From: Candidatus Gastranaerophilales bacterium
GTDB lineage: Bacteria; Cyanobacteriota; Vampirovibrionia; Gastranaerophilales; Gastranaerophilaceae
Direction: 5' to 3'
DNA length: 64,000 bases
Assembly: GCA_944326545.1 (NCBI GenBank)
Contig: CALVEH010000001.1
Coordinates: forward strand, 300,567 to 364,566
Of this stretch, positions 44,385 through 53,036 are shown piece after piece. The position numbers and the translations under genes were made by a program. Position 1 is the first letter of the stretch. Each line of letters starts with the position of its first letter. Under the pieces are notes generated by a model that saw only the letters and a list, made by a program, of their open reading frames with translations, ran no database searches and was not told the DNA's origin.

Positions 44385-45055
44385 TGGAAAATTGCAATAA
44401 TTCACATAACCATAAAGGGCTTTTAATTGTAATAGAAGGTACTGACGGTTCAGGTAAATCAACCCAGATTGAGCTTATGCGCAGATGGATTGAAGATAAA
44501 AGTTATGGCTGTATGGTGTCTGAATGGAAAACAAGCCGTTTGATTGCAAATGTAATTGATGATGCAAAAGATAGAAACCTTTTGAACGCGACAACTTTTA
44601 GTCTTTTGTATGCAGCCGATTTTGCCGATAGGTTAGAAAATACAATTATACCGGCGTTGGATTCTGGATTTGTAGTTTTATTAGACAGATACACTTACAC
44701 AGCTTTTGCTCGAGATGTTGTAAGAGGGCTTGATATTAATTGGGTTAAAAAGCTCTATGATTATGCTCCAAAACCTGATTTGGTATTCTATCTTGATATG
44801 CCTATAGATATTTTGCTTAAAAGGGTTATTGGTACAACTGGGCTTGATTATTGGGAATCAGGCCGTGATATTGGTTTGAGTACAGATTTTTATGAAAGCT
44901 TTAAGATTTATCAGGCAAAATGTCTTGAAGAATATAATAAAATGAAAGACGAATACAATTTTGTAAGTATAGATGGAACTTTGCCAATTGAGAATATTCA
45001 CAATGTAATGGTTGAACATGTTGAAAAACTTCTCAACACTGGCAAGTTAGATTAG
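44384..45055 (+). CDS. Thymidylate kinase-like protein, copy 2
   Basis: 223 residues, same length as copy 1 and clearly paralogous: EGTDGSGKSTQ, TFSLLYAADFADRLE, DRYTYTAFARDVVRG. The conserved features (P-loop, DRY at 101-103) are intact in both, so both are probably active. The C-terminal parts differ more (TTGLDYWESGRDIGLS versus RAPSFYEAGMDLKLS). They could form a heterodimer or act on different substrates; this is inference. Confidence 0.8.
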   Translation: MENCNNSHNHKGLLIVIEGTDGSGKSTQIELMRRWIEDKSYGCMVSEWKTSRLIANVIDDAKDRNLLNATTFSLLYAADFADRLENTIIPALDSGFVVLLDRYTYTAFARDVVRGLDINWVKKLYDYAPKPDLVFYLDMPIDILLKRVIGTTGLDYWESGRDIGLSTDFYESFKIYQAKCLEEYNKMKDEYNFVSIDGTLPIENIHNVMVEHVEKLLNTGKLD

Positions 45056-45169
45056 TCTTTTGCGAGCCAAAATGCTTGTTGTGCCTTGTAAAGATTTTAT
45101 AAAGGCGGCTTTTGGGAGTGGTAAAATTATAGAATAGTTCGGATAAGTATATGGAAGAAGGAGATTTAT

Positions 45170-46294
45170 ATGATTCCTATAGTTGACTTAAAAAGACAGT
45201 ATAAACAAACAGGGGCAGAAATTGAAAAAGCTGTAGTTGATGTATTACGTTCAGGCGCTTATATTTTAGGACCTAACACAAAAGCTTTGGAACAAGAATT
45301 TGCTCAGTATTTGGGAACAAAACACGCTATCGGCCTTAACTCAGGTACAGATGCTTTGCACTTGGCTTTAAGAGCTTTGGATATAGGTAAAGGTGATGAG
45401 GTTATCACTGTTGCATTTACTTTTGTTGCTACAACAGAATCTATCGAAATTGTTGGCGCAACTCCTGTATTTGTTGATATCGATCCTGATACATTCAATA
45501 TGGATGTAACTCAAATCGAATCTAAAATTACTCCAAAAACAAAAGCTATTATGCCTGTTCACCTTTATGGTCAACCTGCTGATATGGACGCAATTATGGA
45601 AATTGCAAAACGTCATAATTTGTATGTAATTGAAGACTGCTGCCAAGCAATCGGTGCAGAATACAAAGGTAAAAAAGTTGGTTCATTTGGTGATATTGGT
45701 GCATACAGCTTCTTCCCAACTAAAAACTTAGGCGGTATGGGTGATGGCGGTATGGCCGTAACTAATAGTGATTACCTCAAAGATAGAATGTTAGCTTTAA
45801 GAAACCATGGTGGTGCTGTAAGATATCATCACGATGAAATCGGTGTTAACAGCCGTCTTGATGAAATTCAGTCAGCTATTTTGAGGGTAAAAATGAATTA
45901 CATCGATGAATGGAATAAAATGCGTCGTGAAGTTTCTCACAGATATACAGAGCTCTTTAAAGGCTGTGAAGATGTTATTACACCAAAAGAGCTTGATGAT
46001 ACATATTGTGTTTATCACCAATACACAATTAAAGTTCCAAACCGTGATGCTGTACAAAAAATGTTGCAAGAAAACGGTGTAGGTGCAATGTTGTATTATC
46101 CAATACCTCTTCATATGCAAAAAGTTCACGCTCATTTGGGTTACAAAATGGGTGATTTGCCTCATACAGAATATAATACAAAACACGTAATGAGCTTGCC
46201 TATGTTTGCAGAATTGACTTTTGAAGAACAAAAAGAAATCGTTGAAAAAGTTAAAGATGCTATTGCAAAATGCAAAGCAACTGCAGCTTGCTAG
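45170..46294 (+). CDS. DegT/DnrJ/EryC1/StrS family aminotransferase
   Basis: 374 residues. PLP lysine K185 in SFFPTKNLGGMGDGG, and EDCCQAIGAEYKGKKVG, mark the family that aminates nucleotide-linked keto-sugars for lipopolysaccharide or glycan synthesis. The start MIPIVDLKRQYKQ is typical. A good site AAGGAG precedes the ATG. No other sugar gene is adjacent; nearest candidates are the GT-C gene and the NeuA-type gene. Confidence 0.93.
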   Translation: MIPIVDLKRQYKQTGAEIEKAVVDVLRSGAYILGPNTKALEQEFAQYLGTKHAIGLNSGTDALHLALRALDIGKGDEVITVAFTFVATTESIEIVGATPVFVDIDPDTFNMDVTQIESKITPKTKAIMPVHLYGQPADMDAIMEIAKRHNLYVIEDCCQAIGAEYKGKKVGSFGDIGAYSFFPTKNLGGMGDGGMAVTNSDYLKDRMLALRNHGGAVRYHHDEIGVNSRLDEIQSAILRVKMNYIDEWNKMRREVSHRYTELFKGCEDVITPKELDDTYCVYHQYTIKVPNRDAVQKMLQENGVGAMLYYPIPLHMQKVHAHLGYKMGDLPHTEYNTKHVMSLPMFAELTFEEQKEIVEKVKDAIAKCKATAAC

Positions 46295-46323
46295 ATAATT
46301 AATAATTAAAAAAATCAAAGAAG

Positions 46324-46353
46324 CACCTCTTTTGAATTTTAAAAGAGGTGTTT
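46324..46353 (+). terminator. Terminator after DegT gene
   Basis: CACCTCTTTT (46324-46333) and AAAAGAGGTG (46341-46350) form a 10-bp stem, followed by TTTCTGTTT. Confidence 0.85.
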
Positions 46354-46465
46354 CTGTTTAATTAAAGATTTTGATGTAAAGATTTTTTAATTAAAAAATT
46401 ATAAGTAACAAAATTATTTATTTTCTCTTTTTATAATCAGTTGAAAGTAATAACAAGGAGAGCGT

Positions 46466-46777
46466 ATGAAGGTAAGTTTTGGCAAGGTATATGTACAAAG
46501 TTCCGTAGGGGCTAATGATGAAGATTACCGTGTTAAAGATAAAGCAAAAGCTATTATGGAAAAGGGAGAACGCTATCCATACCATCGTAAAGATTATTTT
46601 ATTAGTGAATATGACTATCTGGTAAAATTAGGGGTGCAGAATGTTTATAAGAAGGCATATCGAGTTGAATCTTTTATATGTAACGAAAAAATTGGAGAAC
46701 AAGTTTATATAAAAAGTCAATTTTTAGATAATCTAGAGAGTGATATTTTGGAACTTAAAAATAATAAAGATTTATAA
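46466..46777 (+). CDS. Small hypothetical protein with N-terminal VSFGK motif
   Basis: 103 residues, soluble, mixed charge. It begins MKVSFGKVYVQSSVG. The same MxVSFG start appears in the amidase fusion encoded at 49164-51203. No family recognised. It has its own TATAAT box (46432-46437), a good ribosome site AAGGAGAG, and a terminator overlapping its stop codon, so it is a single-gene unit. Confidence 0.75.
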   Translation: MKVSFGKVYVQSSVGANDEDYRVKDKAKAIMEKGERYPYHRKDYFISEYDYLVKLGVQNVYKKAYRVESFICNEKIGEQVYIKSQFLDNLESDILELKNNKDL

Positions 46778-46817
46778 AACTATCTCCCTGTAATATAATA
46801 TAGGGAGATAGTTTTTT
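46776..46817 (+). terminator. Terminator after the VSFGK gene
   Basis: AAAACTATCTCCCT (46776-46789) and AGGGAGATAGTTTT (46802-46815) are perfect 14-base arms; the T tract completes it. lpd starts 10 bases later, so lpd either has a promoter inside this region or depends on read-through. Confidence 0.85.
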
Positions 46818-46827
46818 AGGATTTGGT

Positions 46828-48303
46828 ATGGAAAAAATTTACGATTTGGGTATTATAGGCGGAGGCCCTGCCGGATACAGTGCAGCAATCAGAGCTGCTC
46901 AAAAGGGGTTTAGTGTAGTTTTGTTCGAAAAAGACTCGATGGGCGGTGTTTGTTTAAACCGCGGTTGTATTCCTACAAAAACTATTTTGCATTGTTCAGA
47001 TTTTTACAAAAATCTTAAAAAGGCAGATAAATTTGGTATTGAAATTTCTGACAAGAAATTAAACTATGAAAAAATCTTTAATCGTAAAAATGATGTCGTT
47101 TTAAAAATCCAAAAGTCTTTGACTAAACTGGTACAAAGCTTTGGTGTAGAAATAGTTTGCGAAGAGGCAAAACTCATTGCGCAAGATAAAATAGAAGCAA
47201 ATGAAAATATTTATCAATGTAAAAATATTATTCTTGCGACTGGTTCAAAACCCGCTAATATTAAAGGCTTAGAAACAGACGGGCAGTTTGTACTTAACTC
47301 TAACGATATTTTAAATTTAAAAGAGATACCTGAAAATATTTTGATTGTCGGTTCAGGTGCAATAGGTGTTGAATGGGCAAGGATTTTTAATGCTCTGGAT
47401 AAAAATGTAACCGTTGTGGAATTGGCTGAAAGGCTTTTGCCTTTGGCTGATGTCGATGTGTCTAAAAGGTTAGACAGGTTGTTTAAAAAGAATAAGATTA
47501 AGTTTTTCACTGGTACTAAAGTTGAAAGTATTAATGATAAAACAGTGTTGCTCTCAAACTGTCCGAGAAAAATTCGTGATAAGGAGCAAAGCGACGTGAA
47601 CGAATTTTTGGAGTGTCACCTTGAAAAGGTGAGCAGTGGCGGCTCGAAGGTTCGAGGCGACAACTGCGACACTAGATTAGACGGTCAGGAATTTACCTTT
47701 GATATGGTTCTTTGTGCAATAGGTAGAGAACCTGTTTTGCCACAAATAGAAGGCATTAGCATAGATTTAAACGGAAAGTTTGTTAAAGTTGATGATAATT
47801 TTAGAACAAATATTCCAAACATATTTGCAATTGGAGACTTGGTCGGAAAGATGCTGCTGGCGCACAGTGCAGTGCATCAAGCAGTATCTGTAATTGATTA
47901 TATAACCGAACAAAAACAGTGTCGTTTTGATACTAATAGGGTACCGTCTGTAATTTATGGCAATCCTGAAATAGCTTGGGTCGGTAAAACGGAAGAAATG
48001 CTTGCAGGTTTAGAATACAAAGTTTCTAATTTCCCTGTTGCTGCGTTGGGTAAAGCAATGGCTGATGATGAGATAGACGGATTTGTAAAAGTTTTATCTG
48101 TTGATAACAAGATAGTGGGTGCTCATATTGTTTCTCCAGAGGCTTCAGCCTTGGTTCAGCAGTTTGCACTGATGATTGATAATGAACTTAAAACAGATGA
48201 TATTTTAAAAACAGTTTTTGCTCATCCTACATATTCTGAAGCAGTATTTGAGTCAGTACTTGGGTTAGATAATATGAGCTTGAGTTTGCCAAAAGGGATG
48301 TAA
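46828..48303 (+). CDS. lpd: Dihydrolipoyl dehydrogenase with in-frame insert
   Basis: 491 residues, about 30-40 longer than usual. FAD motif GGGPAG (11-16) and redox pair C42/C47 (CLNRGC) are intact, as is the C-terminal HPTYSE active-site region. It is the E3 component of 2-oxoacid dehydrogenase or glycine cleavage complexes. Residues about 245-284 (starting CPRKIRDKEQ, ending DTR) do not belong to the family and are encoded by a palindromic element in the NAD domain. lipA follows two bases after. The insert lies on a surface loop by comparison with known E3 proteins, so the enzyme may remain active. Confidence 0.93.
   Translation: MEKIYDLGIIGGGPAGYSAAIRAAQKGFSVVLFEKDSMGGVCLNRGCIPTKTILHCSDFYKNLKKADKFGIEISDKKLNYEKIFNRKNDVVLKIQKSLTKLVQSFGVEIVCEEAKLIAQDKIEANENIYQCKNIILATGSKPANIKGLETDGQFVLNSNDILNLKEIPENILIVGSGAIGVEWARIFNALDKNVTVVELAERLLPLADVDVSKRLDRLFKKNKIKFFTGTKVESINDKTVLLSNCPRKIRDKEQSDVNEFLECHLEKVSSGGSKVRGDNCDTRLDGQEFTFDMVLCAIGREPVLPQIEGISIDLNGKFVKVDDNFRTNIPNIFAIGDLVGKMLLAHSAVHQAVSVIDYITEQKQCRFDTNRVPSVIYGNPEIAWVGKTEEMLAGLEYKVSNFPVAALGKAMADDEIDGFVKVLSVDNKIVGAHIVSPEASALVQQFALMIDNELKTDDILKTVFAHPTYSEAVFESVLGLDNMSLSLPKGM
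47561..47680 (+). repeat. Palindromic element inserted in frame in lpd
   Basis: AAAAATTCGT (47568-47577) pairs with ACGAATTTTT (47600-47609). Then a nested structure: GTGTC (47613-47617) with GACAC (47668-47672), ACCTT/AAGGT (47618-47630), GCAGT (47633-47637) with ACTGC (47663-47667), and CTCGAA/TTCGAG (47643-47656). The segment is richer in G+C than the flanking gene and keeps the reading frame open. Confidence 0.8.
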
Positions 48304-48305
48304 AC

Positions 48306-49163
48306 ATGGAAAGAAAACGATTACCTGATTATTTAAAACGTGGCATAGTTGATACAGAAAAGACAAAACTTGTTCGCTCTATATTGAAACATAAATGTTT
48401 AAATACTGTTTGTGAGGCGGCAAGATGCCCTAACAAAGCAGAGTGTTATGCAAAAAATACTGCTACTTTTTTGATTTTGGGTAATATTTGTACGAGAAAT
48501 TGTCGATTTTGTAATATTTCCGGTGGCGTACCTGAACCGGTTGATAAACAAGAGCCATTAAAAGTAGCTCAGGCTATAAAAGAGTTAGGGTTGAAATATG
48601 CTGTTATTACTTCTGTAACCCGTGATGATTTACCTTTGCAAGGGGCTGATATGTTTGCCGAAGTTATAACGCAAACAAAAAAACTTGTTCCAGACATTAA
48701 AATAGAAGTTTTGACTCCTGATTTTGAAGGGATTGAGGACTTAATTGATATAGTAACTGATGCAAAACCTGATGTTTTTAATCACAATATAGAAACTGTT
48801 AAAAGACTTTACCAAAAAGCAAGACCGTTGGCTAAGTATGAACGTTCTTTGGCGTTTTTGAAACACATTAAAGAAAGAGATGCAAATATGATAACAAAAT
48901 CAGGGTTGATGGTTGGTCTTGGAGAAACTTTTGAAGAGTTAGAGCAGACTTTTGTTGATTTAAAAACGGTAGGGTGTGACATTGTGACAGTCGGACAATA
49001 TATGCAGCCTTCTAAAAAACATCTTGAAGTGGAAAGATATTACACAGAAGATGATTTTAAGAAGATTGAAAGCATAGCAAAAGATGTTGGTATAAAACAA
49101 ATAGTTGCTTCAGGTTTAGTAAGAAGTTCCTACAGAGCTTTTGAAACTTATTCAACCGTGTAA
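48306..49163 (+). CDS. lipA: Lipoyl synthase
   Basis: 285 residues. Auxiliary cluster cysteines C36, C41 and C47 (CX4CX5C), radical SAM cluster C62, C66 and C69 (CTRNCRFC), and the C-terminal RSSY are all present. It inserts two sulfur atoms into protein-bound octanoyl chains. Position after lpd fits a lipoate function unit. Length is normal. Confidence 0.96.
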   Translation: MERKRLPDYLKRGIVDTEKTKLVRSILKHKCLNTVCEAARCPNKAECYAKNTATFLILGNICTRNCRFCNISGGVPEPVDKQEPLKVAQAIKELGLKYAVITSVTRDDLPLQGADMFAEVITQTKKLVPDIKIEVLTPDFEGIEDLIDIVTDAKPDVFNHNIETVKRLYQKARPLAKYERSLAFLKHIKERDANMITKSGLMVGLGETFEELEQTFVDLKTVGCDIVTVGQYMQPSKKHLEVERYYTEDDFKKIESIAKDVGIKQIVASGLVRSSYRAFETYSTV

Positions 49164-51203
49164 TTATTTTAAGTAATCTTTGATTGCATCAAAGATTGAT
49201 TCAATCATTTGGTTTTTAAAGTTTCTTGAGTTTAGGTTTGCAACGTCGTCTTTGTTTTTCAGGTCGCCTGTTTCTATCAAAACACCTGGGACTGGAGATG
49301 TTTTACTTCCGCTGGCAGATAAAACGCCTAGAGATTTTGCTTTTTTCTCTGTTATACCTCTAAACCAGCTATGTTCATTAAGATTATCTACGATAGTAGC
49401 TGCAAGCTGGTCATCTTTTTTATCTAGACCGCCACGTTTGTTAGCGTATACGTGTATGCCTCGTTTTCCACCGCTCGAGTTGCTGTGGAGGCTAACTATC
49501 ATATTGATTTTTTGTTTTTTCTGAATATCTCTTATCGCATTCATTGCGCTATAAACAGAGCCTTGGACATAGATAACTTTCCCGCCTGCTGATGTTATTT
49601 TTTTGACAAGTTCATCTGATATTCTTTGATTTACAACCCATTCTTCAAGTGATTTTCCACCGTTACCAATGAAAGTATTAGTTTCGATGTTAGGGTTTTT
49701 CTTGCTCATTACAGCGTTGCTTGTCCCTGGGTCAAAATTTACATTTATTTTGCCATGTTTATCAATAGTATTCATTGCTCCGCCGTGACCCGGGTTTATC
49801 AAAATGGTTTTGCCAGAAAGAGCTCCTTTGCCTGTAGGGTTAATTGTTTTAACATAAGCAACAATATTGCCTTTGCTATCAATTTCAGGTAATGGACGTT
49901 TTACGTATCTTAATTGTCTTTCTGCTGTTTTTTCCCAATCGGCATAAAGTGAATTTACTGTCCAGTTTGTCTTTTTTCCCTTTACGTAAATTGCTTTAGA
50001 ATTATCAACTGTATTTGTTGTTTGGTTAGACGGAGTTGTTTTAGATGCTTCAGAATCTTTTTTTACAGAGCTTGCTTTATCATTGGATTTTTCACCGATT
50101 TTTCCGTCGTACCATTCGTAAGCAAGGTTTTTGTATTCTTTTAAAACGTTTGGATATGCCTCTTTAGAAATTTCGCCTCTGTTTTTTTCTTGCTCCATGT
50201 ATTTTAGGCCTCTGAGATAAACTTCTTTTGCAGAGTTTAAAATCTCATCAGGCATGCCTTTTGTGTATATTCTGGCAGCGTTTTGCATATCATATAAACG
50301 TCTTTTGCTTAACCCGCTTGCCGGTTTATGAACTTTTTGCCCTTTTGCATTTGTAACAACAGAGTAATCTTGGTCAAGATTTGCAATTGCAGTTATCCAG
50401 TTTTGGCTGTTTAATGCATTAGAAAGTTCCCTGTTATCTGCAATGGCTCCTATACCTTTATTAAAAGCCAAGTCTATAACTGATTCTTTGACCGCTACAG
50501 GCATGTTTTTGTATGCATTTTCATTAATTACTGTTTGCAAATCCAGATCTATATCAAGTAAATCTTGCGCTAAAATTGTATAAATTTCTTCATTAGTTAA
50601 TTCTTTACCTTTGAATTTTGCAAGTTCATCTTTTGTTACTAGGTGACCTACTCCTATTGTATTGTTACCGTTTCTGTCTTTGTAAAGTTCATTATGTACT
50701 TTTTCAAATTCGGTCAAATCTTTAAGATAACTAGCATAGATACCTGACATTTTAGCCACATCATCAATAGTTTTTATGTTTTTAACTGTGTAAGCTTGAG
50801 GTATTAGCAATTTGTCGTCAGGATAAATTGTTGATGTTTTTGTTAAGCCGTTTGCCGATAATAGTCGTCTTGTCGAAATATTGAATTTTTCGGCTATTTT
50901 TGCAGGTGTGTCTCCTGATTTTACTGCATAAAATGTACTGTCTGAGACATTTAAATATTTCTTGTTGTCGTATTTTTCGGTGTATTCTTCAACTGTTTCA
51001 GATCCTGCATTGTTTGATGTGTTTGAGCAGTTTGTTAGTCCTAGTGTTGGCAAAAGAAACAAACCCACTAACGCACTTGTTTTTATTTTTGATAAAGGCG
51101 TTTTATGTCGGGGTGCTGTTTTTTCTTGTTGAATATTTTGTTTTGTTTCTGTTTTTTTATGTTCTGTTATCTTGAAAAATTTATTACCAAAAGAAACTTC
51201 CAT
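49164..51203 (-). CDS. Peptidoglycan hydrolase fusion: LysM, lysozyme-like and amidase domains
   Basis: 679 residues. It starts MEVSFGNKFF, followed by a basic stretch and a hydrophobic segment (42-57) ending in GLTNC (Cys59), a weak lipobox. Then LysM (about 92-137), a T4-lysozyme-like GH24 domain with catalytic E167, D176 and T182 in the T4 spacing, and after a linker an N-acetylmuramoyl-L-alanine amidase (Amidase_3) domain with zinc ligands H473, E520 or E521 and H573, and catalytic E644. Two bond types in the wall could be cut by one protein. It converges on lipA, ending one base from the lipA stop. Confidence 0.9.
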   Translation of the reverse strand: MEVSFGNKFFKITEHKKTETKQNIQQEKTAPRHKTPLSKIKTSALVGLFLLPTLGLTNCSNTSNNAGSETVEEYTEKYDNKKYLNVSDSTFYAVKSGDTPAKIAEKFNISTRRLLSANGLTKTSTIYPDDKLLIPQAYTVKNIKTIDDVAKMSGIYASYLKDLTEFEKVHNELYKDRNGNNTIGVGHLVTKDELAKFKGKELTNEEIYTILAQDLLDIDLDLQTVINENAYKNMPVAVKESVIDLAFNKGIGAIADNRELSNALNSQNWITAIANLDQDYSVVTNAKGQKVHKPASGLSKRRLYDMQNAARIYTKGMPDEILNSAKEVYLRGLKYMEQEKNRGEISKEAYPNVLKEYKNLAYEWYDGKIGEKSNDKASSVKKDSEASKTTPSNQTTNTVDNSKAIYVKGKKTNWTVNSLYADWEKTAERQLRYVKRPLPEIDSKGNIVAYVKTINPTGKGALSGKTILINPGHGGAMNTIDKHGKINVNFDPGTSNAVMSKKNPNIETNTFIGNGGKSLEEWVVNQRISDELVKKITSAGGKVIYVQGSVYSAMNAIRDIQKKQKINMIVSLHSNSSGGKRGIHVYANKRGGLDKKDDQLAATIVDNLNEHSWFRGITEKKAKSLGVLSASGSKTSPVPGVLIETGDLKNKDDVANLNSRNFKNQMIESIFDAIKDYLK

Positions 51204-51377
51204 TGTACATTTTCCTTCCTTACTAATTTTTCAAAACACAAAGAATGTTAAACTTGTTAAATTTTTAAAAAACAATTACAAAAGTTTATAATTATTTTAC
51301 AGTTTTTTATTTTTAATTTAGAATGTTGTTACAGCGAAAGTTTAAATTAAAATTGTATTACTGAAAAGCGAGATGAA

Positions 51378-52013
51378 ATGGACATCAGTACCAGGGCAGC
51401 TATAAGAAAAAGTCTGTTAGAATATAACGAACTTATCGAAACTATTGCCAAAATTGAGTTTAAAAAGCTCTCTTCATCTTATCTTATAGATTTTTCAGAA
51501 CTTGTTAATATAGGAACTCAGGTTGTTCATCATCTTTGTTCTACGTCTGACATAACAAACTATAATAATTCTTACATTTCTACTGCCATCAAATGGGCAA
51601 TAAGAAACGAAGTCAGAAGAAGATATAAATGGTATTCTCAAAAAACTAAAAAAGAGTCTGTAGTTGTTACGGATGATGATGAAAATCTTCACGAGGATAT
51701 CAGAGAAGCTGTATATAAGACAATTCTCTCTATTGATGAGATGGCAGAGGCGGAAAATCCTACTCAAATAAAAGATACTTCTCGCACTCCTGCAGAAATT
51801 GCTGATTTTAAAGAAATGAGCGAAGCTATTAAAGAAGCTATGAAGAAGCTCCCTCAAAGAGAACGTGATTTGATTGAGGCAAAATTCTTTCAAGATAAAA
51901 AGCTGCGTGAATTGTCTGATGACTTTAATATTTCGCCATCAAGAATTTCTAGAATTATTCAATCAGGTTTGAACAAAATAAGAAAAGAACTCGAAAAAAA
52001 CAATTTGACCTAG
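51378..52013 (+). CDS. RNA polymerase sigma factor, sigma-70 family (alternative)
   Basis: 211 residues. Region 2 is recognisable around YLIDFSELVNIGTQVVHHLC through AIKWAIRNEVRRRYKW. Region 4 near the C-terminus has MKKLPQRERDLIEAKFFQDKKLRELSDDFNISPSRISRII, a helix-turn-helix for the -35 element. It resembles the SigB/F/FliA-type group without region 1. Nearby genes do not reveal its regulon. It converges on ftsY. Confidence 0.85.
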   Translation: MDISTRAAIRKSLLEYNELIETIAKIEFKKLSSSYLIDFSELVNIGTQVVHHLCSTSDITNYNNSYISTAIKWAIRNEVRRRYKWYSQKTKKESVVVTDDDENLHEDIREAVYKTILSIDEMAEAENPTQIKDTSRTPAEIADFKEMSEAIKEAMKKLPQRERDLIEAKFFQDKKLRELSDDFNISPSRISRIIQSGLNKIRKELEKNNLT

Positions 52014-52016
52014 GTT

Positions 52017-53021
52017 TTAATTGCTGAATAAGGCTCTTACAAAATCTTGCGCGTTGAAGTCTTTAAGGTCTTCCATTTTTTCTCCGACCCCTATTAATTT
52101 AACAGGTAGGTTCATCTCTTTGGCAATAGCGATTATAATTCCGCCTTTCGCAGAACCGTCGAGTTTTGTTAAAGCTACTGAGGTAAGATTCACACATTCG
52201 GTAAATACTTTTGCTTGAGAAAGCCCGTTTTGACCTGTGTTTGCATCAAGAACAAGGATAGATTCTCTTAAAGAATCAGGTGCATTTTTGTCTATAACGG
52301 TTTTAATCTTTGAAAGCTCTTGCATAAGATTGAATTTGTTTTGCAATCTTCCTGCTGTATCAACAAGAATAACATCGTAGTTTTCATTTTTTGCTTTTTT
52401 TATTGCATCAAATACAACAGACGCAGGGTCAGCTCCATCATTTCTCACAATATCTGCTCCTGCTCTTTTGCTCCAGATGTCCAGTTGCTCTTCTGCCGCA
52501 GCACGGAAGGTATCACCCGCTGCAACAAGTACTTTTTTGCCTTGTTGTTTAAATCTGTTTGCAAGTTTACCAATTAACGTTGTTTTGCCTGCTCCGTTAA
52601 CACCTACAATAAAATACAAGTTAAGTTCATTTTCTTTGTAATTTAGTGTGTTAGAACCTGCGGCGGTTAGAATATCCGAGAATTCGTTTTGCAAGTATTC
52701 TTTAACTTGAGAAGGCTTCATAGAGTTTTGTTTTCTTAGTTTATCAACTATAGAAGAAGCAGTGTTAACACCCAAATCAGCCTTAATTAGAAGTTCTTCC
52801 ATATCATCAAGAATAAACTCATCGAATTCTTCTTCTTGTTCAACTTGTTTGATAACATTGCTAACAAGTGATTGAGAAGTGTTTTCGATAGTCTTTTTTA
52901 AGGATTCAAAAGTCAAAGAAAAGAAATTTTTCTTTTCTTCTTGTTCTTCCTGAATAGTTTGTTGTTCATTTTGTTGTTCAACTTCAGGTTTGGTATCTTT
53001 TTTCTTAAAAAAGTCAAACAT
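52017..53021 (-). CDS. ftsY: Signal recognition particle receptor FtsY
   Basis: 334 residues. An acidic Glu/Gln-rich N-terminal A region (1-40) precedes the N domain, then GVNGAGKTT (P-loop), DTAGRLQNK, and TKLDGSAKGG. It docks the Ffh-ribosome complex at the membrane. It is 15 bases downstream of nusB. Confidence 0.97.
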   Translation of the reverse strand: MFDFFKKKDTKPEVEQQNEQQTIQEEQEEKKNFFSLTFESLKKTIENTSQSLVSNVIKQVEQEEEFDEFILDDMEELLIKADLGVNTASSIVDKLRKQNSMKPSQVKEYLQNEFSDILTAAGSNTLNYKENELNLYFIVGVNGAGKTTLIGKLANRFKQQGKKVLVAAGDTFRAAAEEQLDIWSKRAGADIVRNDGADPASVVFDAIKKAKNENYDVILVDTAGRLQNKFNLMQELSKIKTVIDKNAPDSLRESILVLDANTGQNGLSQAKVFTECVNLTSVALTKLDGSAKGGIIIAIAKEMNLPVKLIGVGEKMEDLKDFNAQDFVRALFSN

Positions 53022-53036
53022 CTTTAAATCCTAATT

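Noticed and set aside
46828..48303. lpd as a pseudogene because of the insert
   Set aside because: The frame is open across the palindromic element and all catalytic and FAD motifs before and after it are intact.
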